64,000 nucleotides of DNA from Brugia malayi (taxonomy: Eukaryota > Nematoda > Chromadorea > Rhabditida > Onchocercidae), in the NCBI RefSeq assembly GCF_000002995.4, contig NW_025062479.1, positions 1,375,221 through 1,439,220 on the forward strand, given 5' to 3'. Numbering within the stretch: the first letter of the stretch is position 1; each line of letters starts with the position of its first letter. Positions 12,454-26,700 of this stretch are shown here, piece after piece. The notes beneath the pieces were generated by a model that searched no databases, was not told the origin of the DNA, and saw only the letters and a list, made by a program, of their open reading frames with translations. The translations under genes and the position numbers were made by a program.

Positions 12454-14164
12454 AGAAAATCTGTAGACTATTTTTAAATTCAGAGAAACATTGCTTAGTC
12501 GTTTGGTAAATGCGGTGGAGATGAAAAAACGTGAAGTAATTGAACGAATTGTAACCAGTGATATACCAAATGGACAATATCTTACAGAAATTGCTGCTAA
12601 ACTTATTTGGATTCGACGAGAAATTAATAAGGTAATTTTATAAGTTAAAACTTTTGTTAAGTTTTTTTTTTCTCCTTTAATTTAAAGCTTAAAAACAAAA
12701 ATTTGATAGAGTAATAGTTAAAAAAAAAAAAAAAAAATCTGATAAATAGTCTATTTTATGACATGGATGATAGCACAATAATGATTTTTGATGCTGTTAT
12801 TACAATGAAATTTTTGAAAAATTTTTATTTTTTGATTTTATTCATTTTTTTTTAAACTTTCCGAAAATAATAAATAATGATAGGTTAACTTTAAAAGCAA
12901 TAAAGTAATAATCTATTGTAAAAATTAGCTTAAATTTATTATTAATTATATATTTTAAGATTGAAAATATCAAGATTGTATGCGACCAATTGTTAAACGA
13001 TTTAGCAACTTATAAAACAATTCAAGTAAAAATTCAAAATGCAATTGATGAAATGCATTCGTTAGAATCAGATTGCTTTAGTAGTTGGTAAGTAAGCAAA
13101 ATAAATTTAAAACTGAAAAAAAAAAAAAAAAAAACGAATGGAAGAAAAAAAAGAGTTAATAATGAATGAAATAATTTAAAGAAAAAAAAAACTATCACAT
13201 TGTGGAGTTTTCAAAATGTTAAGTATTATCAAATATATACAAAATAATTTTTAACATATTTCTGAATTTTAAAATTTAGTTCAGTTTTTCGTTTTAAGTT
13301 CAAAATATAATTGAAAAGTTTTAGGTGCCAAGAAATGATCAAATTAGTTTGTAATTCGACAAATTCAATTGCACTTGAAACAAGTGGTAAACTAATGAGT
13401 ATTGAGCAGAAAGGTGGTAATTTGATTGTCAACTATAGCGATCGTTTAGTTCGCCTTCTCAGAGAAGTACGTCAATTAATTGGTCTTGGATTTGTTTTAC
13501 CGCAAAAAATTATTGAATGTGCTAATACTGGCGAACAATTCTACAAATATGCTATCATTCTTAAACAGGTTATTACATTTGTTTGTTTGTTTTCTTTTTT
13601 TTAAAAAATTTTTTTTATGAAATTTGATAGGAATATTTTATTTATAGTAGATGAAAGTAACTATGTCTAGGTTTTGATAGCTATTGAGAATTTTAAGAAA
13701 ACTAGAAAAGAATAGACATTAGCTAAATTTATATAATCCAAAGTGATAAATTAATTATTGATTACAATTTATCACTGAATTGATAAATTAATCAATGATT
13801 GGAATAGAATGGAATAATTTTGAGTTTTTATAATAATTTATAATTTTGTTTAATTCTGACTATTATCTTGCAATCTTATTTGTCCTATTTGATTTACATT
13901 ATTTTTATTTTCAATTTTAATAGACTAAATTAAAATTGCACATTTGAAGGTGGCACATTTCTATAATTCGGTGGATCAGCAGATGCTTCCGTGTCAACAA
14001 GCAATGATGTTAGACGAAGCTTTAGCATTTGAAAAATTAATCCTATCCGGAAAGAAAGGTGAAGAAGCAACAACAAATGCGGTTAGCTGGAATAATCCGA
14101 AACATCTTCAAGAATTCATCGAAAAGTTACAGGCAGCTGCTGAACGTTTAACTTTACATAATAG
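8727..14164 (+). other. che-3: che-3 exons 1-12: N-terminal tail (residues 1-657)
   Basis: Exons: 8727-8888, 9130-9306, 9459-9564, 9776-10021, 10607-10830, 11232-11390, 11848-11937, 12276-12349, 12484-12631, 12960-13087, 13325-13568, 13950-14164. This is the DHC_N1-type tail, which dimerises and binds intermediate and light-intermediate chains. The best conserved part is in exons 11-12 ([15 protein letters not shown], then [13 protein letters not shown]). The exon 2 end is uncertain: GAA|GTTGGT keeps the frame into the acceptor CTTAAG at 9458, while the better donor GTTG|GTAATT would need an extra tiny exon, for example around 9371. All other junctions are canonical and in phase. Confidence 0.88.
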
Positions 14165-14978
14165 GTAAACTTATATGGTATATTTTAACCCATTCTTTTC
14201 CCGTTTACTTTTTGGTATTTTTTCCATTTTTTTTTTGTCTTTGATAACTACCATAATTTTATTAATTGATAAATATGAACAAAAAATATTATTCAAAATC
14301 AACGTTATCATTATTTAATTTTAGCAATGCAAAATTTTTATTTTATAACTTTATAACAAAATTCAATATTATGTTTAAATATTAAAAATGCAAACATTAA
14401 ATGGATATTTTTAATTATGATAAAAAATTTAACTTAATATTAAATTATAATAAAAAATATGATAAAAAAGAATAAATGCAAAATTTTCTTTTTTTCATTT
14501 ATAATTTAATCAATCATCAACATTTTTTCATTATTTTTACGACGATTACGAAAAGCGCATAGCGAAATTTGTGACAAGATAAAACAACTAATGAATTTGG
14601 ATCTTCTAAAAGAAATCGATAAATGGAAAGATGTTATGGGTGAGATACGAAGTAAAATAGCAGAGCAAGAACGAAGTATCAGTAATCGTAGTAATATGAT
14701 ACCATGGTTATCACATTGGGATCGTCAACTTTATAAGGTTAATAAAGAATTTTATTTTGTTACCTATAAGAATTTCTTTTTATAATTTTTCGAATTTCTT
14801 TCAAAAAAAAAATCATCTTAAAATTTTAAAATTGTTTGTTTTTTTATTTTTTTACAGACATTACAATTGCAATATCAATGGGGTATCGAAAGTCTTCATA
14901 AGCAAATTCCGTTAATTCAAGTTCAACTTGTGTTTAAGTAAAGTTTATGAATAAATTTTGTAACATTATTTTCTTCTA

Positions 14979-15024
<46 letters not shown>

Positions 15025-18000
15025 AAATTTTTAATAGATTAAAGTAATGTTTATATTGTATGTGAAAATTTGGCATTTCATTTTAATTTCAATTAATATA
15101 TTTATAGAGATCAGCAACTTGAATTACGACCACCATTAGAAGAAATTCGTGCGAAATATTATCGCGAATTGCGAAAATTTATTAGTATTCCACAGAAATT
15201 TCGCGGTGTTCAAGAAAGTGAACAAGTAAACAAAAGAGCATTTTTAAATATTTACTAGCTAAAATCATATCAAATGCATGCATTTTAATCTTTTTTCAAA
15301 TATTTAGTGATTAATATATCAAAATGAAAAAAAAAAGAATGTATATTCTTAGTTTACTTATAAATTTTGAAAATTTGCTTGTCAAATTTTCATGATAAAT
15401 AAATTCAACTTATTCAATCTCATCATTTATTATTATGTAGTAAGTTTCATTAGATATTTAGGCTAATGAATTGTTTGCAAAAATGATCGAATATAACGCA
15501 AATCGATTTTGGAGTGTTTATGAAAAAGCAGAACAACTATTCGAAAAGCTTGTTAATGTGGGAAATGAATTTGAGGTAAAAATTTTACTGATAATTTTTT
15601 TCCATTCCTTTTTTTTTTCGGAAATGATAAACAATGATATAGATTTATATGATTGATTTTCAAGAAACAATCAATTTGTGTAGCAAAAATTTTGATTTAA
15701 AATAGAGTTAGATGTTAAATAAAAGATAAAAATTGAATAAAATAATAATTTAAGTGGCAAATTTTGAAATTTGTTGATTTTTAACAAAAATTTATAGAAC
15801 TGGGTTGTGCTAGGCCAAGTTGATCTGGAAAGCTTAATTACAAAACATTTTAAACAAGCTGAAGACTGGGAAAATCAAATCAAATTACTGAAGGTGAAAG
15901 GAAGAGATGCTGAAAAACTGCCAAGGTGAAACATTAATAATTTAAAATTGGCCAATTAATTTTGGTCTTTAAAGGTTTAATATTTTTTTCGACCATTCTG
16001 TATTAATAGCTTTTTTTTTTTTTTTGCTATCTACGAAAGTCTTTTAAAGAAGCGACAGAATATAAATAAGTATGAGTATTAGGAATAATAACACAGTAAT
16101 TTTAATCTCTTTTTTTTTTTTTTTTTAAAGCTAAAATCTCAAAATAAAAAAATACATATAATAATAAAACAACAATTAAATTTCTTTTTCCTCTGCATTT
16201 GTCATTACTAATTGATTTTTTTTTCTCTTTCCATTTCACAAAAATTAAATGACAAAATTCCTTAATTTATCAACTTGATAATTTTTTTTTTTTTATTAAC
16301 TCTAAGCCATTAACTAAAATTTCATCCTAAATTGTGCACGATTTCATCACAAACAATATTAATGATAAATAAGACATTTAAAAAATTTGTGAAATATTAC
16401 AGTGAAGTAAAATTGGAATGTATTATTGTTTCAACATCAGCCGTTAAAATTGCTGTCGATGATATGCTACAACGTCTCTTCGACACGTTAATATGGACGT
16501 TAAGATATTCCATTAATAATGAAATTCACGTAATATTTTTTGTAATCATTTAATTAGGTAGTAAATTAACTTAATTAATTTAATGAAAAAAATTGTTAAA
16601 ACAATGCAAATTTTTTAAAATTTAATTACAATTAATTGCAGTGGGGATTTTGTTTTTTTTTTTTAAAGAATAGAAATCGCATTTATATATTTTGTTGACT
16701 GCTTTTTTTCTTTGATTTTCTTCCAGGATATCAATCGTTTCTTAAATCAAGCAATTGAAGTACTCAGTTCAAGACCACAATCAGTTGCTGAAATTGCAGA
16801 TGCAAATCAGAAGCATATCGAATTTGGAAAATTTAATAAAGAGGTCTTCTTAAACTAATTCTATTATAATTACATCATGATGCATATCACATTTGATATT
16901 TTTTTATTTTACAATAAAAAAAAAAAATTTTTTTTTTAGCTGAAGAAAATGCTTGATTCAATTGAGGAAAAAAATGTTTTATTACGATCAGTTGGCGGAA
17001 GTGGTGCTGAACAATTACCAATTGTTTTAAAATTATGGGAGAAATTTGAGCTAATGTTAGATAGCCATCAGTTAATGATTAAAGAACAGGTTTATTATTA
17101 AAATCAAATTTAAGTATAAACTTTATTTGTTACATTTTCATCTATCAAAATACTTTCTTCATATTTTTTATTATTGTGAAAAAAAAAAAAAAAAAAATGA
17201 AATATTAGCATCGTCTTTTTGTTAGCATATTAGGCAGAGAAATGTAGACCAATTGCATTTTGAAAATTTCAGTGAATGTTTATAGTTATCCAGTCCAATC
17301 CATAAAATTTTATTTAATTAAAAATAGAAAAAAATTTTTTTGATAAATATTTATTTAAAGTAATAACATTTGGTTTTTACTGAAACAATAATCGTACTAA
17401 TTTGAAAAATCAAATAGTTTGTTTTTGATTAATTAATTGATAATTTAAACCAACGTTTATGAATTTAAAAAGAAAGACTTACTAACTTTATGACGGACTA
17501 ATCAAATAGCTTATTATAATTTTGTTAGCTTGATTAAATCAATTAAGCATTGTTTAATTCTTTCTGTTTATTAGGTGGAGACACTGAAATCAAATGTTAA
17601 AACACGTCTGAAATCACTAAATGATGAAATTGAAAAATTATTTGTTCGCTGGAATCAATTCAAACCAAAAAATGAGCTTTTTGACGATGACAGAAATGCC
17701 TTACTTGGTGCAATACAATTTATCAAAGAAAAACGTGATGAATTCGATGAGTTACAACGAAAACGCGACGCCTTACTGTATGATAAAATTAAATTACAAA
17801 TATTTTCACGTAAATTTTTGAATAGATAAGAAAAGTTACGAATTAAAAAATGTTAGAATATGATAATGATAAAATTTATGAATGAAAAAATGCATAAATG
17901 TAAATTATTATTTAAGTATTTGCATTCTTGAATTATAAATATGTTGAAAATTTTTCAGAACAAAAAATTGAGAGATAATGTGTGAAAAAAAATTTTTTGT

Positions 18001-21000
18001 CAATGAATTTTGATTATTACAATATCCTATGTTGTTGTTGATGATATTCAGAGCAGAATGTGAACAATTTGATATCAACAAATCAGAAATGCCACTTTTT
18101 GATGAAATGGAGATTGATCTTAAAAATTGTGAAAGTAATTGGTTACTGTATGAACAATTTAATGTTGGCTTACAAGAAATGGCTAACGAAGAGTGGATTT
18201 TGTTCAGGTAAATGTAATTGTTACTTATCACCATTAGATTATTACTAATCAGTCATTATTAATTGAAGTGTTAATTTTTTAATTCGAAGTTTTGTTCAAA
18301 TCTTGCTTTTAAGAGATGATAACTGATCGATCATAGGATTATTCTACGTGATAATACAATGATAATTAAATGATTATTTGTGTAAAATAAATAGTATCAT
18401 AAAGAATATAGTTGAAATATTTTTGGATATTTTCTAATCTTTTTTGACAATTACTAAAGGATTTTAGCAATTTTTTACTAATTTTTAACAATTTTTTTTC
18501 TTTTTTTTGCAGATCAAAAACTTATCGTTTTGATGAATATTTGCATGAATGGGATGATAAGTTGAAAAGTTTACCAGCTGCACATATTACTGTTCGTTTA
18601 CGTAAGGACATTGATCAATTAAAGGTAAAAAATGCTGAATATTTGCCAAATTTCTTAAATTTATGTCAAATAATAATCTTTCGCCTGAAACATCATTTAT
18701 TATTATTAAGGAGTTAAAACCCTATTTAAAATTAAAAAAAAAAAAAAAAAAAAAAACTTAATTCTCTATTTTAAACTAAAGAAATCTCTTCCTTTTTCGT
18801 TTAATTTCTTTTTTCTAGTTATCAATCAGAAAATATTTTTGTATGAAATTTTCATCTACTTTTTAATATTCCTTTAAAAAAAAGAACTTATTTTCCTTGT
18901 TTTTATAAGCATTGTGAAAGCATATTATCAGTAAGATGGATAACAACTTTACTTTTTCATCTAATTATAGAGCAAAAATTTTGCTATTTTGATGAAATTT
19001 CTAAATTTTGATAAGGTTATTAAAATTAAAAAGCAGGAATGAATGATTTTATTTATAATTTGATGAAATAAGCTATTTATAGTATATCTTATTTTGTTAA
19101 ATTAGGAAATGAGTGCTGGTTTGAAATACTGTCGTGGTGAAATCTTAAGCAGTGATCATTGGCTAATGTTATTTCGAATATTGGGCATGCCGAAAGGTAC
19201 AACATTGGAACATTTGCGCTTTGGTGATTTATTGAATGTTCATAAAATGATCATCGAAAATTTGGAAGCATTAAAAAATTTAAATGAACGTGCTCAAGGT
19301 GAAGTTACAATTCGTGAAGCTATTCAAGAGCTTGAACTTTGGGCTGAACAGGTTTTCTCATTTATTTTTAATTATTGTTTTCAATTTATTAACTTCATCA
19401 ATTGCTTTTTTTAATCCACTTTAAACTTTTCTTATTTGACAAAAAAATATCTTTCATTGTTTATCAGTAATTTATTCATCATATTTTTCAAAAACAAAAA
19501 AAAAAAAAAAAAAATGAATAAAATTTAAAATTTAGGCAGAATTTGTTCTAATTGACTACAAACATTCCAATGGAACAGTTGTGAAAATAATCAAAGATTG
19601 GAAAGATGCATTAAATTCGGTATTTTGTGTTCTTGCAATATAATATTGAAATTTTGTTAATCAATTTTTGATCAAAATAGAAGCAAAATACAAATGTATC
19701 GATCTTTATACTTGCATTTTATATCATATTCATCGTTTTTCATCAAATTTTTTGTACATTTTTATTTATTATTTAGCAAAATTATTGAAATTTATAGATT
19801 TATTAAATTTTATGAAATTAATTCTATAAATTTCATTAAAATTAAGGTGAAAGATAGTGAAGCATTACTGCAATCGCTAAAAAATTCTTCCTATTATGCT
19901 CAATTTATTGATAAAACATCAATATGGGAAACACGGTATATCATTTATCATATTTATTACAATATTACGTTTTTAATTGCATATTTATATATTTCACTCA
20001 AATAGCAATAAAATTATATATTTTAAATTTACGCAAATATTTATTTACTTTATTTATTTATTTTTTTAAATTTAGATTAGCCGAAACTGAACAATATATA
20101 CAATGGATGAATGAAATACAGCGTAAATGGATTTATTTGGAGCCAATTTTTGGACGTGGATCACTTCCATCTGAAGCATCACGCTTCAATCGAGTTGATA
20201 TTGAATTTCGTACCGTCTTAAATGGTTACTTATTTATTTTTTTAAATTATTTATTATATAAATATTTAAAATTATCGTATAGTTAAAGAAATTACAAGGA
20301 TTTCTCATCATTTTTTTTTTTCTTTTCATTATTTTTTTTCATCATTTTCATTTATTTTTAATTGATGAAAACTTTACCGCCTTTTAGTTTTATTGTAAAA
20401 ATCAAAAATTTCAAATTTGACCAAATAGCTAAAAATTTCTAGGGGAAAGTAAAGAAAGTAAAATGATAAAATTATTGAATTTTAAGTATATAATTGGATT
20501 TCAATAAGGTTTTAAAATAATAAAACAAAAATTAATTTGTAGATGTGGTTGAGGATTCACGTATCGTTAGTTTGAGTACACGAACTTCTTTGAAGCGTAC
20601 ATTGGAACAAATTATTGATCAACTTAATCGCTGTCAGAAAGCCTTAAATCAATTTCTTGAAGTTTGTACACTACTAAAAAAAAAAAAAAAGACATTTAAA
20701 TATATTATATTTCACCTTCTAACATTTCCAGTATTATTAATATTATCATAAAATTAATATAATATTAATGACCACTTTGAGAAAAAATATTTTTTTGAGT
20801 ATTTTTTTAAAGGAAAAACGAAATGCTTTTCCAAGATTTTATTTCTTGGGTGATGACGATCTGTTGGAAATGTTAGGTCAACTGATGAATGAAACAGTAA
20901 TTCAAACACATCTCAAAAAACTTTTCCAGGTATGCTCCATTTAAAGTAATTGAATTGATGTAATAATCATTTAAATCTAAAATTGAACGTTTAGTCATAG

Positions 21001-23691
21001 ATAAAAATGAAGCATGTGAAAAATCTAAACACGATATGCTAATGTTAATTAATAATTAGCTTAATTCACTTTGAGTTTTAATAGCACTTAAAAAGATTTT
21101 TTACATTTTTTTAATGAATATTTTCTTTAATCTTCTAGAAGCATGAATTTAATTCCAAAAATCTGAAATGTTTAATAGGGAATTCATAAAGTTAAATTTG
21201 GTGATAATGGTGAAACGATAATTGCAATGGTTTCCGGTGATGGTGAAACTGTTCAGCTGTCAAAACCAGTCAGAATTATTCCTGAAGCGGAAGTAAATTT
21301 TTTTTTTTTTTTTTCAAACCTACAAATGAAAGGAAAAAGTGTAGAAATTTAAGCAATTTATGACTGTATTTTAATATAGTTTTTAATCAAGTTTAACTTC
21401 ATGACGATTGTTTCAGAAATGGTTGCAAGAACTTTCGAATGAAATGAAAAATACAATCCGAAAATTGATCATAAATTGTGTTACTGAAACATCACCTGAT
21501 CCAGGCAAATATCCATCACAGGTTTTTCTTTTTTATTTTTTTACTGGTTGCATGAAAATTTTTATTGTTTGGTTTGGTAGTTCGAAAAACAATTTTTCAG
21601 GTTCTATGTTTATCGGAACAAATTCGTTTCTGTGAAGCATGTGAACGAATTTTAAATGGTAGAGGTGATTTGCAAAATTATCAGAAACAATTAAAACAGA
21701 CATTAGCAAATTATATTAATTCAAAAACATCAGATCATGTTTTAAAACTTAAATTAAAAGCACTTATAATGGATGTAATTCATAATATAAGTATTGTCGA
21801 TGAACTAATCAACAATTCACCTTGGTAAGAAACTTATTTTCCTAAATTTCACTTTTTTTTTGTTCAGTAAATGGGTATTTATCTAATTATCAATTTACCA
21901 GTTGTGACAGTTATGATTTGTTAATGGGAAAACAATCGAATTCAATAAGAAATTCTATTTTAGAATTTATAAATAATAAAAATTTAAATTTTTATTTATT
22001 TTCGAAACAGATCGCTTCTATTTAAATTATGTAAATTATTTAATCTATGCTTAAGTAAATATTGCATGTTACTACTAGAAAAATTTTTTGGATTATTCAT
22101 TAAATGAAAACAAAAATAAATTTTAGCACTAAATCATCATGGATTTGGCAAAAACAACTACGATATTATCTGGAATCAAAGGATCATGTGATAATACGAC
22201 ATATTAATACACGATTTGATTACACTTACGAATATCAGGTTTATTATCTGAACAAAAATATTTATTAATTCAATTTAACTCAGAATCATTTTTTTTATTT
22301 TTGAATAGTAAAATTATTAATAACATAATTTAGGGTAATGCACCAAAACTAGTTCATACACCGCTCACTGATAAATGCTATCTAACTCTTACACAAGGTA
22401 TGTATTATTCAAAACTTTTATTTTTTATTTCTGTTTATTCCTAAAATAATTATTATTCAATTTTAAATTACAATGGAATATTTGATTGATTTAATTACGA
22501 TTTTTTTTTTTTTTTGATATTGTTCTTTTTTTAAATTTTCAACAAAAGATAATGATTTAGCAATGTCAATGGGTCTTGGTGGTAATCCATATGGTCCTGC
22601 AGGTACTGGAAAAACTGAATCTGTCAAAGTATGTATATATGTTGTAAAATTGTTTGCAATATCATACTACTTCAGCACAATGATTAATATAAATGAAATA
22701 AATAAAAGTAGATAAAATTAGTGCTACTATCACTTTAATTTACTTTAATTAATCGTAGGACAAAAATTTAAGGCACTAGCAAATTTATTTGGACGACAAG
22801 TTTTGGTATTTAACTGCGATGAAGGAATTGATGTCTATTCAATGAGTCGTATTTTCATTGGTTTGGTACAATGTGGCGCTTGGGGTTGTTTTGATGAGTT
22901 TAATCGTTTAGATCAGGTCATTTTTCTTCTGTTAATCAAAGTTGTTGTAAATTTAAAAATTAAAAAATTAAACATTTAACATGAAATTTCAGACAGTGCT
23001 TTCGGCTGTATCAATGCAAATTCAGGTTATTCAAGATGCAATAAAATTACGATCAGGAAAATGTATGCTGGCTGATCGAAATGTGAGCACTTGGCTGCAT
23101 TTTTAAAACCTATGATCATACGGGAAAAAAACTCGTTAACTGTTATTGTTAATATTGAATAAAATTTTAGGTCCCTGTAGATTTAAATTCAGCAATATTC
23201 ATAACATTGAATCCGGTAAGCAAAGGATATGGTGGACGACAGAAATTACCGGACAATCTTAAACAATTATTTCGTCCAATTATTATGTCTGTACCGGACA
23301 ACGAACTTATCGGTTTGTTATCATTTTCCTAGCAAACTATAAGAAATTCATTTTGTTGTAAAAAAAATAGCCAAAATTAAAAATTATTTTTATGAAATAA
23401 TTTGAGAGGAAATTCTACTCAATACTTACTATGATTCTTCAAAATATATGATTTTTTTTTTATTATTTTAGCAGAAACACTTTTGAGTGCGGAAGGTTTT
23501 TGCGATGCAAAGAAGTTATCACGAAAACTGGTATCAATCTTCAACCTTAGCAAGTTAGCTTGTTTTTTTTTTTTTTTTAATTCACTAACTTGCTAGAACT
23601 TTATAGATCATTTGATTAATTTGGTAAGTAACTCAATTAATAGATGATTTGAAATGAAATTTCGACTATTATCATTGTGGATTTTCTATAG

Positions 23692-23724
<33 letters not shown>

Positions 23725-26700
23725 GGGCACAAATTAATATTAGAGCGATAATTTTAGGAAAATGTAAAAACAGTTCTGTTTAAAAGTTTTTTTCATTTTG
23801 AATTATGTGATATTTAGGCTAATTTAAATAAAATAATACCATTTTTAAGGGAAATGTTAAGTTCGCAGCAGCATTATGATTGGGGTCTAAGGGCACTAAA
23901 AACAGTATTGCGCAGCTGTGGTAATTTATTAGCTAAGAGAACGGATAAAAATGAAGTTCAAGTGGTTGTTGATGTATCATTTTTCATTTTTTTCCAGACT
24001 TTTATAAATTTATCTTTAATTATTTTCTTTTTCATTCATAATAACAATTATAGAAATATTAGTTTTTTTTATCGTTGTCTTTTTTTTTTCCTTCTAATTT
24101 CAAAATATATATTTAAGATTAGGAAATTTTACAGGCATTGACATTGAATACATTATCAAAACTCACCTTTGAAGATTCTAAACGATTTAGCATTCTGATC
24201 GATGATGTCTTTTCAAATATTAAGAAAGACACCGTACAGGTTTTCTTTTTCAATGAATTTTAGCATAAGGTATGTGAAAATAAAAAAATTTATATATTCA
24301 AAAAATAATTTCAGATTGACGAGTTGCTAGAACCAATTAAATTAGTTGCTGGTGAATTGAAGATAACGGTTACTGATATGCAGGTAATTTTATTCTTATT
24401 ACTAATTAACATTACTAGGACTATTTTATATGGTTCAGTTTTTCAAAATATAACTTATAAAATTTTCAAAATATAAAATTATAAGTTCAAAATGTAACAA
24501 AATATAACTCATATTGTTATTGGCTCTCTGTTAGATATGATCATGCATTGGTATTCTCTGTTATATGATAATTTATAAGCTGAATTTTTATTTTACTATG
24601 TTAATTGGTGATGATAACAAGATACTTATCATTTAGATAAAAAAAATCTTTGAATTATACGATCAAATGCGACAACGAATGGGCGTAATATTGTTGGGTC
24701 CGAGTGGTTCAGGCAAATCAACCATATGGAAAATACTTCAAAAAGCTATGTCACTAATAAATAAGCCAGTAAAAACTTATCGTATCAATCCAAAATCAAT
24801 GACAAAACAAAAAGTAAGTTAATGGGGACGAAAAAAAAAGAAAAACGTTAAATTAAAAAAATGAATTATTCATTTCTATAAATGCAATAAATCATATTAT
24901 AAAGTAATAGAGAGAACTATTTAAAATTATTCACAATGAATGAGAATTGAAAAAGCTATTTTGGTCATTTCAATATCGTTGATAAATTTTAATTCAGCTT
25001 TTGGGATACATGGATATGGATACACGTGAATGGTCTGATGGTGTGTTAACAACAGTTGCTCGAGAAGTTATTAAAGATAGTAATGTATTAGCATGGATTA
25101 TTTGCGACGGTGATATTGATCCAGAATGGATTGAAGCACTTAATTCGGTGCTTGATGATAATCGTTTGGTAAATTTTCTTTTTTTTTTTTTTCTTTTTTG
25201 AACATTCATATTTCATTTGCACATCTCTTATTTTCTTAATAGATTGGTAAAATGCTGAGATAGAAAAAATGGGATGTAAAATATTACATCAAAAATTCAA
25301 TGACTAAATTAAATTTTTGAGTTTACAGCTTACAATGCCATCTGGTGAAAGAATTCAGTTTGGATCTAATGTTAATTTCATTTTTGAAACCGATAGTCTT
25401 AGTAATGCATCACCGGCAACAATATCACGAATGGGTGTGATACTTGTTAGGTTCAATTTTTATTATTAGTCATTTTTTGATGTTACAATTGTGCTAATCT
25501 ACATTGGTAAACAACTTAATTAAATATGCTAATCTTTTCTTTTTCTATAATTTTTTGACAATTTTAATCCAAATTATAATTTAATTTGCTTTTACAGCAA
25601 GGAAGATATGAGTGTTGAAGATTTTATTAGTAATTGGCTTAATGAATACAGCGATGTTCATCCAGATATGTCCATTTGGATTCGTGATCATTTCTACAGG
25701 TTGAAATTTGCAGTTTCTTTTATTTTTACAGAATTCTTGCGGAAAGTTTATAGTTTAGATTCATTGTATCTCTTGTTATAGCTAGAGACTAAAAAGTTAC
25801 TTATAAAATAACATTTACATAAAATCAGTAAAAATTTCAGATGCTTAGATTGGATTTTGACGAAAGGAACCATTGAAATAAGCGTAAGTAAAATTGTTAT
25901 AGTGAAAAATGCATTGAGTCATTTAACAGATGTGACAACATGCGATGAATTTTTGGTAGCATTGTATCGTGGATTAGCTCCGAACATTAATTCAAAATTT
26001 CGAAATCAATTTGCTATTGAGGTTCATAAATTTGTACTGGTTTTTGCATTTTAACATTAATATAAAACACAGAATTTTTGATGTTTAAAATTATACTTTC
26101 ATCTTTATAATAAATTCAATTAGTAAATTGATATGAAGCATAGAAACATGTATAATTTATTCATTAGCTTCTTAGGTTGTGTTCAATGAAGTAAACTTGC
26201 CGGATAAGCAAAATCCCGGAAATGTTTACTACGACAAACGAACAAAATCATTGTTAGCTTATACAGATGAAATGAATATGACAAATAACAGTGATCAATT
26301 ATTAAATATGGATCGTCCCTATATTTTAACTGCTAATGCTCAAGCTAATCGTGATATTGTAAGTGAATATTTTTATTCAACAAAATTTAAGTTATAAAAA
26401 TTTAAAAAAAAAAAATTTTCCAAATCTCAAATTGCTTAATTGTTTACATTTATCTATAACATATGACAAAATGTTTAGATTATGATTATTAAAAATTTTG
26501 AATTTGAAGATTTCATCATGGCTAAATAATCGTAACAGACAATCTTTTATAATATACGGTCCAGATGGTAGTGGAAAAGAATGTTTGTTACGATACTGTT
26601 TGGCATTGGATCCAAATAGTCAATTAATGGTACTTCATTGTAATGCTCAAACAGGGTAGGTGAATTTCTCTCATTTATTCATATTTTTTAATGATTTATT

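Noticed and set aside
22549..22560. Upstream acceptor (AAAAG at 22548) for the AAA1 P-loop exon
   Set aside because: It is in frame but adds four residues to a block that is invariant in length among dynein-2 chains; the next AG at 22560 restores [10 protein letters not shown].
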